A DNA stretch of 64,000 nt from Legionella donaldsonii. GTDB lineage: Bacteria; Pseudomonadota; Gammaproteobacteria; Legionellales; Legionellaceae. Both the position numbers and the translations under genes were made by a program. The stretch is taken from positions 481,501-545,500 of the forward strand of contig NZ_UGOA01000001.1 in assembly GCF_900452385.1 (NCBI RefSeq). Reading direction: 5' to 3'. The notes beneath the pieces were generated by a model. That model was not told the origin of the DNA. It did not search any database and saw only the letters and a program-made list of their open reading frames with translations. Below, piece by piece: positions 18,125 to 26,500 of the stretch. Within the stretch, counting starts at the first letter, position 1, and each line of letters begins with the position of its first letter.

Positions 18125-19090
18125 CTATAAGGAATCTCGAAGACTACTATTTCCTCTTTTAGAAACATACATGTCAGAATCAGCAAGAGCCATCATATCT
18201 CCAAGTGTTTGATGCTGTTTGGGATCATATTGGATTACACCCACACTGAATTGGATTGTATAATCGTTTGTTGTTGCAGATTTTAATGAATCTTTTAAGC
18301 GTTGAATAATACCAGATACATCTTTTTGGTTTAGTCCGGAACAAAATACACAAAACTCGTCACCACCTAAACGTGCGATTACGTCATAATAGCGAAAGTT
18401 TTGGAGAAGACAGTTTGCGAAAATTTTTAATACGTTGTCACCTTCCGCATGCCCGAATTGATCATTGATGGACTTAAATTGATCTAAATCAAAAAATAAT
18501 AAAGTGAAAAGCTGATTTTGACGTTGGCACTTTTGAAATAAATAGGAAGCTAGCTTTAAAAATCCCCTACGGTTAGATAACCCGGTTAACTCGTCAGTCA
18601 TAGAGAGCTGTAATTGCTCCAAATCCATTTCGACCATTTGAGCAAGATCGTAAATCACATTAGGGTCAACTTCATTTCTTGCTCTAGGCTTATTATCAAT
18701 TAAGCAAATCACACCTACATTATATCCTTTGATTTTTAAAGGACAGCCTAAATAAAATCTGAAATTGGGTTTCCCCACGACAAAAGGATTATCATGAAAT
18801 CGCTCATCTTTGGTTGCATCTTCAACGACCATAATTTCATCTGAAAGAATCACATGGCCACAGAATGATGTCTTTCTCGCGGCTTCTTTTATGTCAAAAC
18901 CTTGTGTAGATTTCATCCATTGGCGCTCTGCCTCTAGAAATGAGATAACAGAAATGGGAACTTCAAAAAGCTTGCATGCAATACGTGTTATTCTATCGAA
19001 GCGTTCCTCTTGTTCAGTATCAAGTATTCGTAATTTATAGAGAGTCGCCAAGCGTTTGGCTTCATTTTCAGGTATGTCTGGAGGAATCAT
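18125..19090 (-). CDS. GAF-GGDEF diguanylate cyclase (paralogue 2)
   Basis: 321 residues; GAF domain (about 15-150) with SFCGHVI and VICLIDNKPRAR, then GGDEF domain with the intact signature RLGGDEFC near residue 239 and the SNRRGFLKLA linker. Cytosolic cyclic di-GMP synthase by family. It matches the 9826-10788 protein along its whole length, which suggests duplication within the genome. The ATG at 19088-19090 is preferred; an upstream in-frame ATT extension is not a believable start. The last residues (SKRGNSSLRDSL) differ from the paralogue. Confidence 0.95.
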   Translation of the reverse strand: MIPPDIPENEAKRLATLYKLRILDTEQEERFDRITRIACKLFEVPISVISFLEAERQWMKSTQGFDIKEAARKTSFCGHVILSDEIMVVEDATKDERFHDNPFVVGKPNFRFYLGCPLKIKGYNVGVICLIDNKPRARNEVDPNVIYDLAQMVEMDLEQLQLSMTDELTGLSNRRGFLKLASYLFQKCQRQNQLFTLLFFDLDQFKSINDQFGHAEGDNVLKIFANCLLQNFRYYDVIARLGGDEFCVFCSGLNQKDVSGIIQRLKDSLKSATTNDYTIQFSVGVIQYDPKQHQTLGDMMALADSDMYVSKRGNSSLRDSL

Positions 19091-19197
19091 ATTGTCTCTG
19101 CAAATCAATGTAAAATATCCATATAAAACATTATAGTTGCCCTTTCGGGTATCGACAGGAAAGGGGAAAAATTTTTATTAACACCCGAATATAAATG

Positions 19198-19266
19198 GGC
19201 AGGGCTTGTGTAAAACGGGTTAGGGCTTAAAGCTTGTATTCAATAATCAAAAATTAAGCCCTGCCT
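19198..19266 (+). repeat. GGGCTTGA palindromic 3' element, copy 2
   Basis: Arms GGGCTTAA (19223-19230) and TTAAGCCC (19254-19261) with loop TTGTATTCAATAATCA, flanked by an additional GGGCAGGGCTTG on the left and CTGCC on the right. It lies immediately after the stop of the double-glycine peptide gene (minus strand) and before the GAF-GGDEF gene, but its loop reads in plus orientation. Confidence 0.7.
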
Positions 19267-19295
19267 GAGATTTTCCTACTTGTACAAAGAACCTA

Positions 19296-19454
19296 TTATG
19301 TTTTTTTAGTTGTACCTGCTGGTCTTAAACAGTAAGGTGGAGGATTGGGATTAGTTGTTGAACAATTACCTCCCGCAACTTTATTTAATTCTTTAGTGGA
19401 TAGTTTTTTACCTTGTTTTAGAGGTTTTTCTGATTTGAGTGATTTTCTATTCAT
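19296..19454 (-). CDS. Double-glycine leader peptide, bacteriocin-like precursor A
   Basis: 52 residues. The first 29 form a Lys-rich leader ending KKLSTKELNKVAGG, the ELxxVxGG pattern cut by C39 peptidases of ABC exporters. The 23-residue core that follows begins NCSTTNPNPPPYC, is proline-rich and holds two Cys eleven apart, so a disulfide or other crosslink is possible. Start is the ATG at 19452-19454 with GTGGAG seven bases upstream; an earlier TTG frame is not needed. No processing transporter or immunity gene is adjacent. Two further double-glycine peptides lie at 28.3 and 53.7 kb. Function (bacteriocin, signal, other) is open. Confidence 0.75.
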   Translation of the reverse strand: MNRKSLKSEKPLKQGKKLSTKELNKVAGGNCSTTNPNPPPYCLRPAGTTKKT

Positions 19455-19593
19455 AGCAAACTCCACACGGCAGTTCAAAGACAATATTCAGTTGTTACTG
19501 TATAATTTTAGTACATATCAGTATCTTTAACATTATTGGTTTGGTATGAGGGTATATCCATCAGAGGTAGGGCATGACTTGGTAGATAATTAG

Positions 19594-19916
19594 AATCCTG
19601 TCAAGAAAAGCAGGGGATATCTGGAACAAAGATCTCCTCAAAAAGATGAACGACTATTCATTCCACGTTACCGGACATGGTTACAAGACCTAAATATTTA
19701 TCGGATTTGCGAAAGAGTTTTAAAGCAAGAGTTGGCTTTTTTGCCTGAACACGAAAAATTTGAATTTAATCCACATAAATTAAGGCATACTTTCTTGAAG
19801 AAAAGTCACTGATAAACAGGGGGGCACGTTGCCCGGGAATTAAGTGGAAATATGCCCATTAAAGTTAGGCCAAGCCTGAGATGCAGGCGACCATAGAACG
19901 TCTTTTCGAAGGTTAA
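19594..19916 (+). pseudogene. Tyrosine recombinase (integrase) remnant
   Basis: The open frame 19594-19812 reads as the C-terminal catalytic part of a phage-type integrase: SPQKDERLFIPRYRTW, IYRICERVLK, then the hallmark HKLRHTFLKK (catalytic HxLR). Beyond it, other frames continue the family: VTDKQGG, then RELSGNMPIK, then ATIERLFEG ending at TAA 19914-19916, so at least two frameshifts are present. The N-terminal half and catalytic Tyr context are lost. It marks an old integration event, beside the DUF2892 gene and a serine recombinase remnant. Confidence 0.72.
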
Positions 19917-19945
19917 ACAGTTGATTAGCTCACAGGAGAGGTAAG

Positions 19946-20149
19946 ATGAGATTTATATGTAATATAGATAAAACAGATCGCATAAACCGGATAATAATTG
20001 GTTTAGCACTGTGTATTGCGGCACTGTTTGGAATGGGAAAATATTTTTATATTGCATTAGGACTGGTATTGATCATAGAGGGCATTGTTGGCTGGTGCTC
20101 TATCCCCTATCTGCTAGGCAAGGTCAAGCGACTGTTCTTAAGACAATAA
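19946..20149 (+). CDS. DUF2892 small inner-membrane protein
   Basis: 67 residues: N-terminal DKTDRINRIIIG, two membrane helices (IGLALCIAALFGMGKYFYIA and LGLVLIIEGIVGWCSIPYLLG). This matches the DUF2892 (YgaP transmembrane) family, often linked to rhodanese proteins in sulfur handling. The start ATG follows a strong AGGAGAGG site. It is boxed in by recombinase relics on both sides, so it may be cargo of a decayed mobile element. Confidence 0.9.
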   Translation: MRFICNIDKTDRINRIIIGLALCIAALFGMGKYFYIALGLVLIIEGIVGWCSIPYLLGKVKRLFLRQ

Positions 20150-20235
20150 AAGAACGAACTCTTGCTGGTCTTGAAGCTGCTCAGGGGGCGGCAAAGAGGG
20201 TGTGGGGAAGACTACCATTGTTTAACGAGTCCTAA
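20146..20235 (+). pseudogene. Serine recombinase (invertase/resolvase) C-terminal remnant
   Basis: Starting within the last codon of the DUF2892 gene, a frame reads IKERTLAGLEAAQGAAKR and VWGRLP before a stop at 20233. The ERTLAGLxAA segment is the conserved end of the catalytic domain and start of the E-helix region of Hin/Tn3-type serine recombinases (ERTxAGLxAARxxGRxGGR). Only about 28 codons remain. Short, so moderate confidence, but the motif is distinctive. Confidence 0.5.
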
Positions 20236-20293
20236 AGATTGGTAGAACGTCTGTTCGACGCACATTATTGTTAGATAATAAGGAATCATTTAA

Positions 20294-20716
20294 ATGGGTT
20301 ATCAATTAGAGATTATTACGGACACGTCATTGATGGAGGAGCAGAATAAAGTTGTTCGAGAGGGCATCATTAGTTTCAATGAGCCATTTATAGGCAGTAA
20401 ACCAAAAAGATTTTCAGTTTATGCTAAAGACAAAAATCAGATAATAGGCGGGGCTATTGTTTATGCTCATGCAACGTCAATTTATATCGATGTCCTGTGG
20501 GTAGACAATCACTATCGAGGCTCAGGTATTGGGACAGATTTATTAAATGCTGTCGAACAAGAAGCCTTGAAGAGAAACATTAGCGAATCAACTTTAGACA
20601 CATTTTCTTTTCAAGCTGAAGAATTTTATTTAAAACAAGGGTATACCCATTTGGGAACTATTAAAGATTACTTAGAAGGTTATGACCGTATTTATTTAAG
20701 AAAAAAACTGAGATGA
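20294..20716 (+). CDS. GNAT acetyltransferase
   Basis: 140 residues with a GNAT fold pattern: strand IIGGAIVYAHATSIYIDVLWV, the acetyl-CoA loop HYRGSGIGTDLLNAVEQEA, and the C-terminal SFQAEEFYLKQGYTHLG. Small cytosolic N-acetyltransferase of unknown substrate. Start ATG follows AAGGAATC. Different branch from the RimJ/RimL-like gene at 17.4 kb. Confidence 0.92.
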   Translation: MGYQLEIITDTSLMEEQNKVVREGIISFNEPFIGSKPKRFSVYAKDKNQIIGGAIVYAHATSIYIDVLWVDNHYRGSGIGTDLLNAVEQEALKRNISESTLDTFSFQAEEFYLKQGYTHLGTIKDYLEGYDRIYLRKKLR

Positions 20717-20814
20717 AACCAATGAGAGTGGGTTAATTAAAATAACCATGATGACCTCCAATACTGTTTATATCGTGAACAGGAGCCTTTTTACCAGGAT
20801 CCCAGTCCGGGGGC

Positions 20815-20848
20815 AAAGGGGTTCCTCATGATAACTAATGCCCCTTTT
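20815..20848. terminator. Hairpin between convergent genes
   Basis: AAAGGGG (20815-20821) pairs with CCCCTTTT (20841-20848), the right arm touching the end of the EAL gene. Followed on the plus strand by an AT-rich stretch; it could terminate the GNAT transcript and, because of the A/T flanks, also the EAL transcript. Confidence 0.5.
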
Positions 20849-21617
20849 AATCAGTTAAACTCCAGTTAGTTACTTTAGGAAGACACTCAAATCCTGGACT
20901 TGCAAAATAATAACCTTGCATGAGTGAAATTCCATTTTCTTTAAACCACCGAGCTTCTGCGGCTGTTTCTATACCTTCAGCAATAATTTTTATGTTGAGT
21001 AGATTTACAGTTAAAATAATTCCTTTAACCATAGCTTGTGTTACTGGGTTAGAATTAATATTACGAACCAATTTAATATCAATTTTAATGAAATTCGGTT
21101 GAAAATCAGAAAGCAACCCAAGACCGGCATATCCCGCACCAAAGTCGTCAATGGCAGTTGCAAAACCCCGGTTTTGATAATACTGAAAAATAGTAAGTAA
21201 CTTTTTGGGATCATGAATTTGTTCACTTTCAGTCACTTCGAAAATAATTTTTCCTAAGGGAAAATGTGCTTTTTCTGCGGCGGCTATAGTAGTTCTTATA
21301 CATAGTTCAGGTGAGTAAATTGCATTTGGTAAAAAATTAATTGAAATACATTCCTTCATTCCAAGTTTTTGAGCAAGAAAAATACTTCGTATACGGCATT
21401 CTTGATCAAATCGATAACGATTTGTATCGTTAACTTTAGAAAGAATCTCTTCTGCCCCTTCTCCTTTTAATCCTCGAACTAAGGCCTCGTATGCAAAAAT
21501 TTCTTCTTTATTAACATCAACGATGGGTTGAAAAGCGAAGGTAAAATCAAATTTGAGATTAGTTTCACATAATCCACAGGCAGGATTTAGTTGATCCTTT
21601 AAAGTCCTTTTTTTCAA
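20847..21617 (-). CDS. EAL-domain cyclic di-GMP phosphodiesterase
   Basis: 256 residues, a single EAL domain. Catalytic and metal-binding motifs are intact: AYEALVRG, SINFLPNAIY, FEVTESEQI, AIDDFGAGYAGLG, FIKIDIKLVRNI, IAEGIET and MQGYYFASP. The short Cys-containing N-terminus (CGLCE) is reminiscent of small stand-alone EAL proteins. Breaks down cyclic di-GMP to pGpG. The start is TTG at 21615-21617 with AAAAGGA eight bases upstream; no Met is available nearby. Functionally opposes the two GAF-GGDEF proteins in this window. Confidence 0.95.
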   Translation of the reverse strand: MKKRTLKDQLNPACGLCETNLKFDFTFAFQPIVDVNKEEIFAYEALVRGLKGEGAEEILSKVNDTNRYRFDQECRIRSIFLAQKLGMKECISINFLPNAIYSPELCIRTTIAAAEKAHFPLGKIIFEVTESEQIHDPKKLLTIFQYYQNRGFATAIDDFGAGYAGLGLLSDFQPNFIKIDIKLVRNINSNPVTQAMVKGIILTVNLLNIKIIAEGIETAAEARWFKENGISLMQGYYFASPGFECLPKVTNWSLTD

Positions 21618-22172
21618 AATTAGTTCCTTTTAGGCCTAGAATTTACGTAGCTTATAGGGTTCTTTGCTTTTTACCACGGCATTTAATTGTTTGAGTCCCT
21701 GATTACCAAAATAGGTATGACCCTAATCACTATAATGTCTAAAGAAAAGTTCTGACAGACATTTTACAGGACTTTTTTCGGTTAAAAAAAGTATGGCCAA
21801 AAAATCGGCTTTAAAATCGGATATCGTTTCAATTCTGGCTTTATATCCAAAAGCCTAAAGTTTTGAAACTTAATTAGCTGCCTTATTCACCATTCTCAAT
21901 ATAATTCGCTGCAAAATTTGCGATTAATATCTACTTCTGCACCGGGTCGTTATATTGACTAAAAAGCTAATGATTTTTTATCAAAGTCTTGGTCTGATTT
22001 TATAAATAACTCTCCTTTTGGCCCTGTGTGTACGTAGACCAAATCCATTGAGTAGAGAAGCTTTGAAAGAGGCGCCTTATTTATGGGATTCCAGTCCAAG
22101 CGTATGCTTGTCAAGGGCACAATCGTGACTGTAACATAGAGGACGGCTTCATTCTATTTGTTAAAGACTTAT
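21618..22172. other. 555-bp intergenic stretch, nothing recognised
   Basis: No supported gene. The longest clean small frame (ATG at 22048 to 21959, minus, 29 codons) shows no family or ribosome site. No strong hairpin was seen. Holds the divergent upstream regions of the EAL gene and the HlyIII gene. Confidence 0.45.
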
Positions 22173-22826
22173 ATGGCTTGGATTAAGCTGGATACATCAC
22201 AAACCAGGGCCGAAGAAATCGGTAATGCCTCAACTCATGCGATTGGAGCATTATTAAGTTTAGTCGCCCTTATTTTATTAACTCTATTTGCTGCCTATCA
22301 AAATGACAGCTTGAAAATAGTATCAAGTATTGTTTTTGGTTGTACTTTACTCTTGATGTATGTGTGCTCTACCGTTTATCACAGTATGACGGATCCAAAA
22401 ATAAAACATTTATTCCGTATCTTGGATCATGCGTCAATCTATTTGCTAATAGCTGGAAGTTACACACCATTTTTGTTAGTGACGCTTAATGGCTCTCTAG
22501 GATGGACCATATTCACCATTATGTGGTCTTTCGCTTTAGTTGGAATATTATTCAAATGGTTTTTTGTTCATAAATTTGACCTGCTTTCTACACTAATTTA
22601 TCTTTTGATGGGTTGGATGGCTTTGATCCTTATAAAACCTCTTTATCAATTATTGCCGCCAGGGGGATTAACCTATATCGTAGCAGGAGGTTTATGTTAT
22701 ACGGTTGGTGTTATTTTCTATATTTGGGAGCGATTGATATTTAGTCACGTGCTTTGGCATTTGTTTGTCTTATCGGGGAGTATTTGCCATTTCTTTGCAG
22801 TATTATTTTATGTGATCATTGTTTAG
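22173..22826 (+). CDS. Hemolysin III / PAQR family membrane protein
   Basis: 217 residues, seven membrane helices. The N-terminal RAEEIGNASTHAIGA, STVYHSM..P, LDHASIYLLIAGSYTPF and the C-terminal HVLWHLFVLSGSICHF carry the conserved metal-site histidines of the HlyIII/PAQR (YqfA) family. Family members sit in the inner membrane; despite the name a haemolytic role is doubtful. I start at the ATG at 22173; an earlier TTG adds five residues without better support. Confidence 0.94.
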   Translation: MAWIKLDTSQTRAEEIGNASTHAIGALLSLVALILLTLFAAYQNDSLKIVSSIVFGCTLLLMYVCSTVYHSMTDPKIKHLFRILDHASIYLLIAGSYTPFLLVTLNGSLGWTIFTIMWSFALVGILFKWFFVHKFDLLSTLIYLLMGWMALILIKPLYQLLPPGGLTYIVAGGLCYTVGVIFYIWERLIFSHVLWHLFVLSGSICHFFAVLFYVIIV

Positions 22827-22847
22827 TACATTGTACAATAAATGATA

Positions 22848-22877
22848 ACTACTACATCACCAAGGTAATGTAGTAGT
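22848..22877. terminator. 10-bp stem hairpin between convergent genes
   Basis: ACTACTACAT (22848-22857) and ATGTAGTAGT (22868-22877) form a perfect stem between the 3' ends of the HlyIII gene and the cold-shock gene. A-run on the plus side after the stem; plausible shared terminator. Confidence 0.5.
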
Positions 22878-22892
22878 AAAAAATGCCTCTCG

Positions 22893-23102
22893 TTAAAGAG
22901 CCATTATATTCTGTGCTTGAGGACCTTTAGCCCCTTGCGTTACAACGAATTGCACTCGCTGTCCCTCAGTAAGCGTTTTAAAACCAGAACTTACAATCTC
23001 TTTAAAGTGGGCAAATACATCTGGGCCAGACTCTTGTTCAATAAAACCAAATCCCTTCGCTTCGTTAAACCACTTCACAATCCCATTTACTGTTGTAGAC
23101 AT
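22893..23102 (-). CDS. Cold-shock domain protein (CspA family)
   Basis: 69 residues: [19 protein letters not shown] with RNP1 KGFGFI and RNP2 VFAHF, then [11 protein letters not shown] and GPQAQNI. Single OB-fold that binds single-stranded RNA and DNA as a chaperone. The ribosome site AAAGGATA is well placed. The 480-bp region upstream could hold a long 5' leader typical of cold-shock genes, but I see no conserved cold box. Confidence 0.97.
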   Translation of the reverse strand: MSTTVNGIVKWFNEAKGFGFIEQESGPDVFAHFKEIVSSGFKTLTEGQRVQFVVTQGAKGPQAQNIMAL

Positions 23103-23584
23103 GTGTATATCCTTTAATTTTTTATTAAAATGCCTTTAATAGGCGAAAGTAGCTGGAAACAGGTCAGCAATAAAACTACAGTACGAGGGATTAAATGAAT
23201 AAAACGACGATTTGGAGAATGTAAAAAAGACATTTTTCTAGCTGAGGTAATAGTAGTACTATTTGTGTTAACAAGCTAGCTTTATTTTTTACGACGATTA
23301 AATTAAATAGCTTCAAAAGGTGGAGGCGTCAGCAAAGACTTCCTCCTTGATGCAAAATCGACAAAGGTCAAATCGCACAATCAGCTGGATTAGAGAAGGA
23401 ATACTTATCCTTCTATAAAACACAGAAAATGATACTTGCGGTATATCCACAAAATTTTATTCTGATTCCTTTGTAGAAATTGAGGGCAGGGTAGCCAAAG
23501 CCCAATCTACATTTAAACGAACAAATGGATAGGGCTTGCAATGTTAAGTTATTCAGTAACGCTATCATGAGCTATATTCGCCCA
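23103..23584. other. 482-bp intergenic stretch, nothing recognised
   Basis: Contains the cold-shock gene leader and the 3' flank of the large solenoid gene. A run with GGGCAGGG and ATAGGGCTTG near 23483-23540 resembles half of the palindromic 3' element but does not pair well. No coding frame with support. Confidence 0.45.
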
Positions 23585-26500
23585 CTAAGGTTTATTGTCG
23601 GGGCTCTCATTGGGTTGTTGTGTTTTAATTTCATCAGGTTGATTGGCAACTTCCTTTTTAATCTCGTCTAATTTGTCCTCACTTGAGGTTCGAAATACAC
23701 GAAAGTCCCAACTACCAGTCGTTCCTCTTTTGTACAACGCCAGACAAGCAGGAATGATTCCTGCGCTCACAAGAGCTAAACCAAGCTTAGCTAAGATATC
23801 CCTCCATTCGCTATAATTTTGTAAGTCGCCTCGTGCCCCAGAAATAGCAACGTCACAGCGTCTCTTAAAAGCACTAGAATTCTTAGGATTAGATAAATAG
23901 GCCTTTCTTGCGTCGAGAAGGTTTGTGTGGAGCTTTTCGGTAGCCTCTGAGGCCTTCGTTTGTTTATACTGATCAAATTCTCTTTTCTTAGTTTGCAGAT
24001 CCACTAGCAGCTGATCAAAACCCCTAAGTTGTTTTTTTAATGTTTCACGGGCATTAACTGCATTTCTTGAGTTATCGCTTAAGTATTCAAGTATATCGCT
24101 CAAGTCCTGTTCTGATTTAACCTGATTATGAACCTGTTCGTGGTTAGCTTCATAAACAGTAGTGCGCTGCTCTGGACTTAGGAATTCAAGTATATCACGG
24201 AAGTCTTTGGCCGATTTAATCAGTTGAGGAACCAGGTTTTTGCAAGCATTATTAACCTCCGTGCGTTGGTCTGGACTTAAGAATTCAAGCACATTGCGAA
24301 AGTCTTCGGCCGATTTAATCAGGTGGGGAGCCTGGTCTTTGCATGCGCTGTAAACCGCAGTACGTTTATCTTGGGTTAAAAGTTTAAGATCCTCAAGGAA
24401 GTTATAGCTTGATTCAAACCATTGAGGAAGTTGTTTTTTAACATGCTCACTAGAAAGAACCTCAGTGCACTGCTCCGTGCTTAACATAGTAATTACAATA
24501 TACAAGTCCTTGGCAGATTTAATCAGTTGAGGAATATGGTCTTTGTAGATCCTATAAATAAGAGGATGTTTCTCTAAAGGTAACTCTTGAAGCACACGAT
24601 ACAAGTCCTGAACTGAATGAATTAGTTGAGGTAATCGTGTTTTTAGCTCCTTATCAGAAAGAACCTCGTTGCACTGGTCCAGGCTAAGGCGAGAAATGGC
24701 ACGCCTCAAGTCATAATCTGATTTAATCAATCGAGGGATTATGTTTTTGCAATCGTTATAAAGGCTAGTTTGCTGGTCTTCACTTAAGTATGACATTACC
24801 TCAAACAATTCATGGACTCTTGTAATCCACTGAGGAAGTTTGGCTTTGAAGGCCTCATAAAGAGCAGAGCGCCTTGTTTCATCTAAGCGTTGAAGAATGA
24901 TATTAAAGTAAATAGGAAGATTACTATTATCGCTAAGCCGAGATTTCATTGTCTCATTAGAAAGAATTTCAACACACTTCTCTGGGCTTAGGAACTTAAG
25001 CAAAGTAAACAAATCCTGGCTTGATTGAATCAGTCCCGGAATTTTGTCTTTATAGACTACTTCATAAACTGGAGTAAATTGCTCTGGACTTAAGCCTTTA
25101 AATGCATCAACGAGTTCTTGGGACGATTCAACGGTTGGAAGTTGGCTTTTTAATTTCTCACTAGAAAGAATCTCAGCACATTGCTTAGGATCTAAGCAAT
25201 GCAGGACCTCAGCGAGGTTTTGGACTGATTTAATCAGTTGGAGGATTTGGTCTTTACAGGCGTCATAAACAGAAATAAATTGCACTGGACCTAAGATTTT
25301 AAATACAGCAGCGAAGTCATTAACTGTTTTGATCAGTTGGGGAATTTGATCTTTACAGGCTTCATAAACAGCAGGATGCTGCTCTGGCTCTATGTTTCTA
25401 AACAAGCTTCGCAGATCTCTAATTGTCCTGAGAATTCCTGGGAGTTCTTTTTTTAATAGCTCACTAGAAAGAACGATAGTGCTCTGCTCAGGACTTAAAC
25501 TGCAAATTAAATCACTCAAGCCTTCAACGCGTCGATTTGATTTAGTCATCAGTTGAGGTAATTGGCTATCGAATGCCTTAACAACAATCTGAGAGCGCTC
25601 GCTATCTAAGGATATAAGTAAGGAAGCAAAGTCTTGTGGGTGAGTCAATAATTTGGGGCCAATCTTTAGCGCTAGTGCATTGAGCAAGGCTTCTAATTTT
25701 GCAGGGGGTGTTTCAATACAAAAAATGACTAATTCCTCAACAGTTTCGAAACAGCCATTGATTTGATTCAAAACATCATCAGTGCAAACCTCCCTAATTT
25801 CATTTGGAGTTAAAGTAATAATTAGCGGTAAATCAGCTTTGTTTTTAATGGCTATCTGAATATTTAGTTCCTTAATTAATGCTGCTCCAATCTCTACGTT
25901 CTCAGAGCCCTCATAAGGTTTTATTGCCTTTGGAGATGTTAGTTCCCCCTCGGATTTCATCATTCCTTTGAACCCTGTGGCCTCTTTAGAGTCAAGAGCG
26001 CTTAGAGCGGAAATAAAGTCACTTCTAGCGGTATTAAATGTTTTTTCGAGGCCCTCGATTAGCTTTGCTTTGCTTTCACCACTAATAGAAATCGCACTTA
26101 ATTCAATTTCATGACCTCTTATAGCGTTTTCAGATCCTTGCCGGCGGGTAGCCAAACAAGTCTCCAGATTCTCTGTCGCATTGAGGTTTTTTGTCCAATC
26201 AGAGGCAAGCTCAAGGAGTTTATCGATTTCTTGCTTAATACTGGCAGGAATCTTCGCTTTCAGTTCGCCGAGGGCATTGTAGTACTCCATGAAACGGGTA
26301 ATTGCCGCATACGCGCCTTGTCCGGCATTTTCTTCCTTACCAACCCCATGAACACTGTTGAAATAAAGTTGGCGATTGAGTTCACGCAAATGCCCCAACA
26401 AATTGCTTTTGTCAGACAAAGCTGTTTCATAGTTTGTTTTGGCCTCAAGCAGTTCTTTTGCTAATGAAGAATGCTCTGCAAAACGATTATATTCTGCAGC

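Noticed and set aside
20241-20276. VERLFDAHYC frame resembling an integrase C-terminus
   Set aside because: Only ten codons; resemblance to IERLF at 19.9 kb may be chance.
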